NCBI GenBank assembly: GCA_030617005.1
Contig: JAUWWH010000046.1
Coordinates: forward strand, 1 to 6,941
DNA from: Candidatus Bathyarchaeota archaeon
Lineage (GTDB): Archaea > Thermoproteota > Bathyarchaeia > RBG-16-48-13 > GCA-020355125
Length of the DNA stretch: 6,941 nucleotides
Direction: 5' to 3'
A program made the position numbers and the translations under genes. Of the stretch, positions 1 through 6,627 are shown in pieces. Each line of letters opens with the position of its first letter. The stretch's first letter is position 1. The notes under the pieces were generated by a model. It had not been told where the DNA came from. It made no database searches and was given only the letters and a program-made list of their open reading frames with translations.

Positions 1-2806
1 GAGCTTTTATGTAAGCCCCAGCAAAACTATAGTCCATGCAACAGACTTCACCTGTTGAGGTCATTTCCACTCCTAAAATTGGATCAGCTCCTTTTAATCT
101 CATAAAAGAGAATGTGGGTGCTTTAACCGCAACGTGAACGATTGATGGACGTTTTAGACAGTTAAGTTCTTTTAATGTTTTACCTAACATAACCTTGGCT
201 CCTAACCATATCAGCGGTATTCCCATGGCCTTACTTGTGTATGGCATACTTCTGCTAGCCCTGAGGTTACACTCGATGATATAAACGATTCCATCCTTTA
301 CAAGGAATTGAACGTTGAGGGGACCTTTGATGTTTAGGGCTATGGCTATTTGGTTAGTATACTTATTTATCCTTGAAATAACCTCTTCGCTCAATGTTTG
401 AGGTGGAATTACTGTTGACGCGTCTCCACTATGAGTACCAGCTAACTCAATATGTTCAATCACAGAACCTATAAGTATGTCTTTACCATCACTTATGGCA
501 TCGACTTCAACTTCCTTCGCATTTAGCATAAATTTACTGACCACTATGGGATAATTAGGTGAAACACTTGTGGCTAAATTTAGATAATTAACGAGTTCCT
601 CCTCATCTTTAGCAACACGCATAGCGGCTCCAGATAAGACGTATGATGGACGAACTAAAATTGGGTACCCTTTTCTTCTTCCGAATTCTTTTAAATCCTC
701 AAGTTTCGTCAAACTGCTCCATGCTGGTTGAGGAATATTTAGCCGATCAAGAAGAGCACTAAATTTAGAGCGATCTTCTGCCATATCTATACTCCTTGCT
801 GAAGTACCTAGAAGATGAACACCGTGTGCATCCAAGGCTAGAGCTAGATTATTTGAAGTCTGTCCTCCAACACTAACTACTACGCCCAGTGGATCCTCTT
901 TTTCAACAATGTCCAAGATCCTTTCTATAGATAACTCCTCAAAATAGAGTTTATCTGACATGTCGTAATCTGTAGAAACTGTTTCAGGATTATTATTGAC
1001 CACAATTACCTCATCAATTCCTTCTTCCTTCATAGCCCATGCTGTGTGCATTGTGCAGTAGTCGAACTCAATGCTACTTCCTATACGGATACATCCTGCT
1101 CCAAGAACGATGATTTTACTCTTACCGCTCTTATAATCGACATCATCTTCATTATCTCCATAGGTTGCATAACAATAATTCGTCTTGGCTGCCCATTCAG
1201 CGGCCATTGTATCGACAATTTTGAAACTTGGCACAATCCCATTCTTTTTTCTAAAATTTCTCACAGTTAACTCATCTGTCTTTAAATATTTAGCAAGTTG
1301 TTTATCTGAAAAACCAAGTTTCTTCGCTTTACTGATATTCTCGATTAGAAAAGTTTCATCCATATTAAAGGTAAGTTGTTTGAGTTTTTTTTCCATTTCT
1401 ATAATATTTCTAAACTTGTAGAGAAACCACTTGTCGATACCTGATACACGGTAAATCTCGTTTAAAGAAATTCCATACTTAATCGCTTTAGCTACTTTGA
1501 AGATTCTCTCATCCGTTGGATATTGAAGTTCCTTTAATAATTGACTGACAGATTCGGATTCGTCATCTTCAAGGTTTCCAACTAACCCTATCTTTCCCAC
1601 ATCAAGTTCTCTTATTGCTTTCTGAAAAGCTTCTTCAAAACTTCGAGCGATGGACATAACTTCTCCAACAGCTTTCATCATAGGTCCTAACTGTCGATCT
1701 ACAGGTTCGGGAAATTTCTGAAAATCCCATCTGGGTATTTTTACAACAATATAATCTAGGGCAGGTTCAAAACAAGAGGTGGTGACACCTGTTACCTTAT
1801 TTGTCAATTCAGGGAGTGTATACCCAATTGCCAATTTTGCTGCAATATAAGCAAGGGGATATCCAGTAGCCTTAGAGGCTAAAGCACTTGATCTTGACAA
1901 TCTAGGATTAACTTCAATTACAGCATACCTCTTACTGAGGGGATCTAAAGCAAACTGAATATTACACTCACCAGCTATTCCAACACTTCTGATAACACGA
2001 ATGGACGCATCTCTCAGCATCTGGTACTCTTCATTAGTCAGAGTCTGTGTTGGAGCGACAACGATACTATCCCCCGTATGTATTCCCATTGGATCAAGAT
2101 TTTCTAAACCAGCGATAATTATCGTATTGTCTGCATAATCCCTCATAACTTCAAACTCTAACTCTTTCCAATTTCCTAAATATTGTTCTACTAATACTTG
2201 ACGTCCGAAACTCCACTCTAACGCACGCTTAACAATGTCTCTCAGTTGATCTGGAGTGTAAGCAATCCCTGAACCTCCTCCCCCAAGCATGTATGCTGTT
2301 CGAACGATGACTGGATACCCAATATCCTTGGCGATCTATAAGGCTTCATCAGAACTGAAAGCTGCATTACTTAGAGGAATGGGGACTTTAGCTTCTTCCA
2401 TCGCTTCTTTGAATAGAAGGCGATCTTCTGTTATGTCAATGGTTTTTATAGAGGTTCCGAGAACTTGAACCCTATACCTTCGATACACACCTCTTTGGTT
2501 CAATTGAACTCCAACATTAAGAGCTGTCTGACCTCCAAAACCGAGTAGAATTCCATCAGGATGTTCCTTTTGAATTATCTTTTCGACAACCTCTGGGATA
2601 CATGGCTCAAGGTAAATCTTATCAGCCATTCTCATACTCGTTTGAATGGTTGCTACATTGGGATTTACAAGAATAGTTTCTATTCCTTCTTCCCGTAAAG
2701 CTTTAAGACATTGAGACCCACTATAATCAAACTCAGCAGCTTGAGCGATGACAATTCCACCACTACCAATGATAAGAACTTTCTTAATATCTTTATACTT
2801 AGGCAT
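1..2806 (-). CDS. carB: Carbamoyl phosphate synthetase large subunit (partial at left edge; one in-frame TAG)
   Basis: CarB makes carbamoyl phosphate from bicarbonate, ammonia (channelled from CarA) and two ATP, in the cytoplasm, for pyrimidine and arginine synthesis. About 934 residues are visible against roughly 1070 in the family. The first synthetase domain (about 1-400) has GSGG (14-17), GGQTALN (91-97), R129, R169, H243, and E298/N300/R302. A linking or oligomerisation domain follows (about 400-555, with GFSDKQ at 498). The second synthetase domain (about 555-935) has GSSIEFDYC (576-584), VLSGAAM (723-729), E845/N847/R849 and [11 protein letters not shown] (911-921). The C-terminal MGS-like regulatory domain is cut off by the window edge. 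The start is MPKYKDIKK, with GGAG four bases upstream. Codon 157 is TAG in a helix just before the conserved IGYPVIVR segment. I translated the rest by hand and found no other stop or frameshift. No carA is in the window. The overall identity is near certain; whether the protein is made full length is not. Confidence 0.96.
2336..2338 (-). other. carB: In-frame amber (TAG) codon at carB codon 157
   Basis: The codons run Glu-Ala-Leu-TAG-Ile-Ala-Lys-Asp-Ile-Gly-Tyr-Pro. The frame then stays open for about 778 codons to the window edge with family motifs intact. From memory, E. coli CarB and human CAD have Ala here, so it is a tolerant position in the first ATP-grasp fold; a single base change from GAG or AAG would give TAG. 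A break here would cut a domain in half, unlike natural split carB genes, which divide between domains. All six other genes whose ends can be seen stop with TAA or TGA, none with TAG. Confidence 0.93.
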
Positions 2807-3030
2807 ATTTCTCCAACTCTACATAAATTGTACCATAGAAAAATCTTATCTCGACTAAAATATTGAGGACCTCTGAATCAAATATTTCACCACACGTACA
2901 ACCTGAAAAATATTGACGTGCTCTTTTTTTATTTGATCTCTTGGTCTCAAAGAACTCTTCACGAACCTGAATTGCTTCTTTGATATAAATCTTATGTGGT
3001 TTAGTGTTTCCACACTTATGACACTTTCAA
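2799..3030 (-). CDS. Small zinc-ribbon-like protein, probably frameshifted near its start
   Basis: From 3023 down to the TAA at 2799-2801 the minus strand has an open frame of 74 codons. It begins CHKCGN, has a charged middle ([20 protein letters not shown]) and then [13 protein letters not shown]. The paired CxxC at the start and CxC about 38 residues later are the layout of a zinc ribbon; I do not recognise the family. In this frame a TGA lies two codons before the first Cys and there is no ATG, GTG or TTG between. TTG-AAA at 3030-3025, followed by one extra G (3024), would read Met-Lys-Cys-His-Lys-Cys-Gly if that G were absent, a typical zinc-ribbon start. The TTG also lies 26 bases from the TATA centre. 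The end overlaps the carB start by eight bases, which suggests translational coupling. It could be a real gene with a sequence error, a pseudogene or, less likely, chance. The alternative frame at 2855-3049 lacks such motifs. Confidence 0.5.
2811..2814 (-). promoter_or_regulatory. Shine-Dalgarno motif GGAG for carB
   Basis: GGAG lies four bases before the carB ATG. I see no convincing TATA box at the right distance directly upstream of carB. A Shine-Dalgarno start without its own promoter suggests carB is the second gene of a transcript that starts at the shared promoter near 3056 and first passes through the zinc-ribbon frame. Confidence 0.6.
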
Positions 3031-3045
3031 AGAGAAATATTAAAA

Positions 3046-3064
3046 ACAAAGCTTATACATTATC
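3046..3064. promoter_or_regulatory. Shared divergent promoter with one TATA element
   Basis: The element CTTATACA (3052-3059) reads as a TATA box in both directions. Its centre, about 3056, is 26 bases from the ATG of the RAM-domain gene (3082, plus) and 26 bases from the TTG proposed for the zinc-ribbon gene (3030, minus). That is the usual archaeal TATA-to-start-site distance, so both transcripts would be leaderless. On the plus side a purine-rich AAAACAAAG precedes the box, as expected for a BRE; the minus-side BRE (AGATAATG) is weaker. Transcription start sites are inferred. Confidence 0.5.
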
Positions 3065-3081
3065 TGGTTGAGCGTGTCGAA

Positions 3082-3315
3082 ATGTCAAACCAAGTCGTTG
3101 CATATGTGTTGATCGTTACCGATGTTGGGAAAGAGCATGAAGTTGTACAACAGTTATTGGAAATCGAAGGCATAACCCTAGCCCAAACAGTCTATGGCGA
3201 ATTTGACGCGATTTGTAAACTCGAATGTAACACTCTAACAACTTTAGATCTCTCAATCACAAAAGTTCGGAAAATCCAGAGTATCATAAGGACTATGACC
3301 TTAATCGCTGGTTAA
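3082..3315 (+). CDS. Stand-alone Lrp/AsnC ligand-binding (RAM) domain protein
   Basis: This 77-residue protein is the effector-binding half of an Lrp/AsnC regulator without the helix-turn-helix. It starts with a hydrophobic strand (VVAYVLIVTDV, 5-15), then a helix (GKEHEVVQQLLEIEGI), the strand pair ITLAQTVYGEFDAICKLEC (31-49) with the family's typical V.G.FD turn, a second helix (LTTLDLSITKVRKI) and a final strand (IIRTMTLIAG). RAM domains form dimers and higher rings that bind amino acids or other small ligands; single-domain versions are common in archaea and may associate with full regulators. The ATG lies 26 bases from a TATA centre with no room for a Shine-Dalgarno site, which supports leaderless translation. 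It is divergent from the zinc-ribbon/carB unit, so a regulatory link to pyrimidine or arginine synthesis is conceivable but not shown. The stop codon is TAA. Confidence 0.88.
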   Translation: MSNQVVAYVLIVTDVGKEHEVVQQLLEIEGITLAQTVYGEFDAICKLECNTLTTLDLSITKVRKIQSIIRTMTLIAG

Positions 3316-3329
3316 ACCTCCTCTCATTC

Positions 3330-3364
3330 TTTTTCGTCAAGAATCATTGAGATACACCTTTTTT
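3330..3364 (+). terminator. T-tract terminator region after the RAM-domain gene
   Basis: A T5 run (3330-3334) and a T6 run (3359-3364) follow the TAA by 15 to 45 bases without a clear stem before them. Archaeal RNA polymerase terminates at U-runs of this kind. Two more T6 runs at 3541-3546 and 3551-3556 could act as back-up stops before the convergent DUF92 gene. Confidence 0.4.
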
Positions 3365-3368
3365 ATAA

Positions 3369-3392
3369 TTAACTCTTCATGTTAAGAGCTAA
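3369..3392. repeat. Small inverted repeat in the convergent intergenic region
   Basis: The arms TTAACTCTT (3369-3377) and AAGAGCTAA (3384-3392) are complementary except for one position and enclose the six-base loop CATGTT. It lies between two convergent genes, directly after a T6 run, so it could be part of a termination or RNA-end structure. The stem is AT-rich and could be chance. Apart from this and the T-tracts I see nothing in 3316-3560. Confidence 0.3.
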
Positions 3393-3560
3393 CATAGGCG
3401 TTATTTCAAGATCCACTTATCAACAAATAAAGTCATGAGGTTATTTTAAAAAGACTGTTTCCATTTCACTTACTCTACCTTTTTCATCAAGTTGGAGATC
3501 ATTCACACTTAACAATTAACGTATTTATTTTCAATTTCCCTTTTTTAGCATTTTTTCTAA

Positions 3561-4376
3561 TTAGACTGTGATGACTAAGTAAATGAGAACGGCGATAGAC
3601 GCGCCAAATATTGTTGAAATAAGATTGACCATGTTATTATCCATAACTTTATTTCCACCCACGTGTAGCGTTGGTTGTTGGCAATGATTATTTTTCTCTG
3701 TATCTTTTCCACAAACAGAGCATTTAAAGGTTGCTTGAACGGTTGCACCGAGATAACTATCAAATGTGCACCCTAGAAAACCAGCACCAATACTTACAAG
3801 GATACTTAATATTGATGGATTTGTGAAACCTACACCCCAAGATACTGACGCAATGAGTAAACCACCAAATAAGCCAGCAGCTTCTCCTAAAAGTGTTATC
3901 CCTCCGGATGTTCCAGCCTTTACTCGATTACTTAAGTTAGTGATTAACCTCGGTTCGTAACGACTTAGAAGGCCTATTTCAGTTGCTAGAGTATCTGCTA
4001 TTGACGTACTTATTGCTCCTAAAAAACCAGCCATAAGAGCTTTAGATGAGGGTATCAAACCATAAGCAATAGCGAAAACTGAAGCTACAACACTGTTAGC
4101 TAACACATTCTGCCAGCTTCTCGCACCATTCTTCCCTTCTGTCATTCCCATTTTTCTCTTTTCTGCATATTTATATTTGGTAAATATTCCAGCAATAGAA
4201 AGGAACGTTAGGAGGATGACGAAGAATTCCCAACCTCCGAAAATGATAATTATTAACCCAACAGATTCTGCAGCGATTACACCCAATAAATCTATGATCC
4301 CTAGTTTGTATGTGGTTATTCCGATTATAGTTACTACTACTCCGCTGAATAGTATATGCATTGAATTTGTGATCAT
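3561..4376 (-). CDS. DUF92/TMEM19-family integral membrane protein
   Basis: The 271-residue protein is mostly hydrophobic, with likely membrane segments near 7-22, 30-46, 50-64, 93-108, 112-134, 161-180, 188-210 and 250-270. Family signatures are visible in order: a basic loop ending in FTKYKYAEKRKMGMTEGKNG and WQNVLAN (88-94), GAISTSIADTLATEIG (120-135), RVKAGTSGGITLLGE (151-165) and GFLGCTFDSYLGATVQ (199-214). A metal-binding-like CSVC...HC follows (Cys219, Cys222, His231, Cys232), then DNNMVNLIST. Plant and cyanobacterial members of this family act as phytyl-phosphate kinases (VTE6). In archaea a role in prenyl-phosphate or lipid metabolism is plausible but inferred. The start could be residue 1 or Met6. 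It is divergent from pyrF and convergent with the RAM gene, so it is probably a single-gene transcript. The stop is TAA. Confidence 0.9.
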   Translation of the reverse strand: MITNSMHILFSGVVVTIIGITTYKLGIIDLLGVIAAESVGLIIIIFGGWEFFVILLTFLSIAGIFTKYKYAEKRKMGMTEGKNGARSWQNVLANSVVASVFAIAYGLIPSSKALMAGFLGAISTSIADTLATEIGLLSRYEPRLITNLSNRVKAGTSGGITLLGEAAGLFGGLLIASVSWGVGFTNPSILSILVSIGAGFLGCTFDSYLGATVQATFKCSVCGKDTEKNNHCQQPTLHVGGNKVMDNNMVNLISTIFGASIAVLIYLVITV

Positions 4377-4392
4377 CGAAAGGCTTCCATTT

Positions 4393-4410
4393 GGATATAC
4401 TTCTTAAATT
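4393..4410 (-). promoter_or_regulatory. Probable promoter of the DUF92 gene
   Basis: On the minus strand, AATTTAAG at 4403-4410 is followed by AAGTATATCC at 4393-4402. The first would place transcription start about 4381, five bases before the ATG at 4376; the second about 4372, which would favour the internal Met6 at 4361. Neither start has a Shine-Dalgarno motif. The choice between the two cannot be made from sequence alone. Confidence 0.4.
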
Positions 4411-4447
4411 TGCATTACCATTAGCTTCTTTATTTTTAACTTTATTG

Positions 4448-4469
4448 TTCGATATATTTATACATCGAA
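4448..4469. repeat. Operator-like imperfect palindrome overlapping a TATA-like stretch
   Basis: Arms TTCGAT (4448-4453) and ATCGAA (4464-4469) are exact inverted repeats. Adding the inner bases gives nine-base arms with one mismatch around TTTA, and 18 of 22 positions are symmetric. The centre is a TATA-like run. It lies about 70 to 90 bases upstream of the DUF92 start in the 264-bp divergent spacer to pyrF. The form is that of a dimeric regulator site, but no regulator can be assigned. Confidence 0.35.
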
Positions 4470-4600
4470 AAATATAATAGATTATTCATTCTTCATTGAA
4501 CATATCTTTTAATGACTCCTTTATCGAATGTGAACCAGTCACTTTTAAAAAACTGTGCTTATTACTAATCTTGATAACAATTACACTGATTTCAAGGTCA

Positions 4601-4619
4601 AGAAACCTTATCTTTATAG
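4601..4619 (+). promoter_or_regulatory. Promoter of pyrF (BRE/TATA)
   Basis: Purine-rich AGAAACC (4601-4607) is followed by CTTTATAG (4612-4619). The TTTATA centre at about 4615.5 is 26 bases before the first ATG at 4641, the expected distance to transcription start, so pyrF mRNA is probably leaderless and begins at or next to that ATG. No Shine-Dalgarno motif is present, consistent with this. Confidence 0.55.
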
Positions 4620-4640
4620 GGGTTAAATTAAACTCAATAA

Positions 4641-5426
4641 ATGATGTTGTGTGCCGACATGACTAATAAAAACTTTCGTCGGTGGATCGCAAAAACAAAA
4701 AAAGAACGTGGTTCTAACATCATTTTAGCTCTAGATTATACAATTCCCAATCCACGTGAACTTCTACTCCAGAGTAAAAAAACAATAGAAACCCTCTCTC
4801 CACACATTTGCGGAGTGAAATTCAATCGACATTTGGTGCTACCTTTAGGATTATATTCCGGAGTCAAAGAATTACTTGATCTCACTCGAACATTAGGATT
4901 ACCCTCCATAATGGATTGTAAGATAAATGATATCGGTTCTACAAATCGTATGATCGCTCATCATTATTATACTGCTGGTTTTGATGCGGTGACAGCAAAC
5001 CCTTTTATTGGCTGGGAAGACGGTTTAAACCAAGTTTTTAAAATATCTAATGAACTCAATAAGGGGGTTATCCTACTTGTATACATGAGCCATAAGGGTG
5101 CAGTAGAAGGGTATGCTCAGAGAGTAAAGAATCCGAATACAAATAAGGTGTATTTCCAGTATCAAATTTTTGCCGAGAAGGCTTTGAAATGGGATGCTGA
5201 CGGCGTCGTAGTTGGAGCGACTTATCCTCAAAAAATATTTGAGATAAATAAGATCCTGAATGGAAAAATACCGATCTATTCTCCTGGAATTGGTGTTCAG
5301 GGGGGAAACATTGAATTGGTTGCTAAGAGTAGGTCTGACTATTTCATTATAGGACGTTCAATTCTATATGCTAAAGATCCGATACAATCTGTGAGAAAAT
5401 TTAATGAAATCATAAATACATCTTAA
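4641..5426 (+). CDS. pyrF: Orotidine 5'-phosphate decarboxylase
   Basis: PyrF decarboxylates OMP to UMP, the last step of de novo pyrimidine synthesis, as a cytoplasmic dimer of TIM barrels. Key residues are all present: LALDYT with Asp32, Lys60 in CGVKFN, the catalytic tetrad element DCKINDI (Asp92, Lys94, Asp97), Ser150 in YMSHKG, the phosphate-gripping SPGIGVQGG (214-222, Gln220) and IIGRSI (Arg239). At 261 residues it is slightly longer than the shortest archaeal enzymes because of a longer N-terminus and the segment around 61-90. Possible starts are Met1 (4641), Met2 (4644) and Met7 (4659); the TATA distance favours 4641. It has its own promoter, and a T-rich stop region separates it from ino1. 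carB, the pathway's entry enzyme, is in the same window but on the other strand. The stop is TAA. Confidence 0.95.
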   Translation: MMLCADMTNKNFRRWIAKTKKERGSNIILALDYTIPNPRELLLQSKKTIETLSPHICGVKFNRHLVLPLGLYSGVKELLDLTRTLGLPSIMDCKINDIGSTNRMIAHHYYTAGFDAVTANPFIGWEDGLNQVFKISNELNKGVILLVYMSHKGAVEGYAQRVKNPNTNKVYFQYQIFAEKALKWDADGVVVGATYPQKIFEINKILNGKIPIYSPGIGVQGGNIELVAKSRSDYFIIGRSILYAKDPIQSVRKFNEIINTS

Positions 5427-5462
5427 AGAGATTAATCGTCTAAAAAGTGATCAATTTATAGG

Positions 5463-5484
5463 TTATTTTTTCAACTATTTTCCT
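5463..5484 (+). terminator. U-rich terminator after pyrF
   Basis: About 37 bases after the pyrF stop there is a run of six or seven T (TTATTTTTTC, 5463-5472) followed by further T-rich sequence (CTATTTTCCTTC). No strong stem precedes it. This fits archaeal oligo-T termination and separates pyrF from the ino1 promoter that follows immediately. Confidence 0.45.
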
Positions 5485-5497
5485 TCTAGGAGAAATC

Positions 5498-5527
5498 CTT
5501 TATATATTTTATCTTTATATATTTTAT
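5498..5527 (+). promoter_or_regulatory. Tandem duplicated TATA element, promoter of ino1
   Basis: The 15-base unit CTTTATATATTTTAT occurs twice, perfectly and back to back (5498-5512 and 5513-5527). Each copy contains a full TTTATATA box, and AGAAATC before the first copy (5491-5497) is a good BRE. The first copy predicts transcription start near 5529 (23-base leader to the ATG at 5552). The second predicts about 5543, exactly at an in-frame TTG. Two TATA boxes 15 bases apart could give two start sites or tune promoter strength. Confidence 0.6.
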
Positions 5528-5551
5528 AGTCATTAAATATAGTTGATTATT

Positions 5552-6625
5552 ATGGGTAAGGTTAAAGTTGCAATAATTGGAGTTGGGAACTGTTCATCAG
5601 CCCTAATACAAGGGGTACATTATTATAAGAATGCAAGCATGGATGAGTTTGTTCCAGGGCTTTTACACGCTGATTTCGGAGATTATCATGTAAAAGATAT
5701 AAAGTTCGTTGCTGCTTTCGACATAGACTCAAGAAAAGTAGGCACTGATCTCAGCAATGCTATTTATAGTAAACCAAATAATACGAAAACATTTTATAAA
5801 GTCCCTAATCTCAATGTAGACGTTTATAAGGGACCTCCTCTAGATGGTGTCGGAAAATATGTAAAAGATGTGATTAAAATCGATCCTAATCAAAAACCTG
5901 TTGACGTTGCAAGAGTTCTTAATGATAGTGGGGCCGAAGTAGTTGTTAATTACTTACCCGTTGGGAGTGATAAAGCCACACAATGGTATGCTCAGCAAGC
6001 TATCGATGCAGGATGTGCCTTTGTAAATTGTATACCCTCCTTTATTGCCTCTGAACCCAAATGGCAGAAGAAGTTCGAGGAGGCTAAGCTTCCAGTCGCT
6101 GGTGATGATGTTATGAGTCAGGTAGGAGCTACAGTTGTACACAAGACACTTATCAAGCTTCTTGTTGACAGAGGAGCTGTCATTGACGAGAGCTATCAAC
6201 TGAATATAGGTGGGGACACCGATTTCCAAAACATGATTGATGAGGACCGGTTAGCTTCAAAGAGAAAAAGTAAAACAAGTGCCGTACAATCTTTAGTTCC
6301 ATATAAGGTACCTTTACATATAGGGCCAAGCGACTTTGTACCATTCCTCGAGAATACAAAAATTATGTATGTTTGGATTAAAGGAAGATATTTTGGTAAT
6401 ACACCGTTTAAGATAGATGTGAAGTTAGAAGTTTTGGATTCCCCAAACAGTGGAGGAATCGTTATCGATGCTATAAGAGCTACAAAACTAGGTCTTGATC
6501 GAGGAATAAGTGGACCACTTATTAGTATCTCTGCTTACGCTTTCAAGCATCCTCCTCGCCAACAACCATACGAAGTTGCTAAACAATGGGTTGAAATGTT
6601 TATCGAAGGTAAAAGAGATAGGTAA
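5552..6625 (+). CDS. ino1: myo-Inositol-1-phosphate synthase
   Basis: The enzyme converts glucose 6-phosphate to myo-inositol 1-phosphate using tightly bound NAD. In archaea the product feeds archaetidylinositol-type lipids and, in some species, inositol phosphate solutes. The 357 residues match the short archaeal/actinobacterial form. The N-terminal Rossmann motif is VGNCSSALIQG (11-21), with AFDIDSRKVG (55-64) as the next strand. Then come VVNYLPVGSDKATQWYA (131-147), GCAFVNCIPSFIAS (154-167), PVAGDDVMSQVGATVVHK (181-198), LNIGGDTDFQNM (217-228) and the active-site lysine-rich RLASKRKSKTSAVQ (233-246). The C-terminal part has LHIGPSDFVPFL and LEVLDSPNSGGIVIDAIR, and all of it is intact. I chose the ATG at 5552 because homologues usually start MGK; the TTG at 5543 would add Met-Ile-Ile and fits leaderless initiation from the second TATA copy. 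No Shine-Dalgarno motif is present. The stop is TAA, two bases from the end of the convergent RHH gene. Confidence 0.96.
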   Translation: MGKVKVAIIGVGNCSSALIQGVHYYKNASMDEFVPGLLHADFGDYHVKDIKFVAAFDIDSRKVGTDLSNAIYSKPNNTKTFYKVPNLNVDVYKGPPLDGVGKYVKDVIKIDPNQKPVDVARVLNDSGAEVVVNYLPVGSDKATQWYAQQAIDAGCAFVNCIPSFIASEPKWQKKFEEAKLPVAGDDVMSQVGATVVHKTLIKLLVDRGAVIDESYQLNIGGDTDFQNMIDEDRLASKRKSKTSAVQSLVPYKVPLHIGPSDFVPFLENTKIMYVWIKGRYFGNTPFKIDVKLEVLDSPNSGGIVIDAIRATKLGLDRGISGPLISISAYAFKHPPRQQPYEVAKQWVEMFIEGKRDR

Positions 6626-6627
6626 AA

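Noticed and set aside
1046..1421. Two overlapping plus-strand frames (1046-1270 and 1185-1421)
   Set aside because: They are antisense to the clearly coding linker and second synthetase region of carB and have no start signals or motifs.
1..2806. carB as a natural two-gene split, as in Methanocaldococcus
   Set aside because: The break is a single codon in the middle of the first ATP-grasp domain, with no new start signal after it and no spacer. Known splits lie between domains.
2855..3049. Minus-strand frame of 64 codons beginning MFLIFLFES (TTG start)
   Set aside because: It overlaps the zinc-ribbon frame, which has the CxxC...CxC motifs; this one has no recognisable composition or motif. 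It could only matter as the upstream half of a shifted zinc-ribbon gene.
3575..4407. Frames antisense to or out of phase with the DUF92 gene (3575-3763, 3766-3960, 4177-4407)
   Set aside because: They overlap a membrane protein with strong family motifs and are composition shadows.
4486..4662. Minus-strand open frame of 57 codons ending ...KVTGSHSIKESLKDMFNEE before TGA, in the DUF92-pyrF spacer
   Set aside because: It reads protein-like near its end but has no ATG, GTG or TTG in a useful place, overlaps the pyrF promoter and 5' end, and shows no family motif. An AT-rich region can give such a frame by chance. Homologues in relatives would revive it.
5954..6229. 91-codon minus-strand frame inside ino1
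   Set aside because: It is antisense to conserved ino1 motifs and has no promoter or Shine-Dalgarno site.
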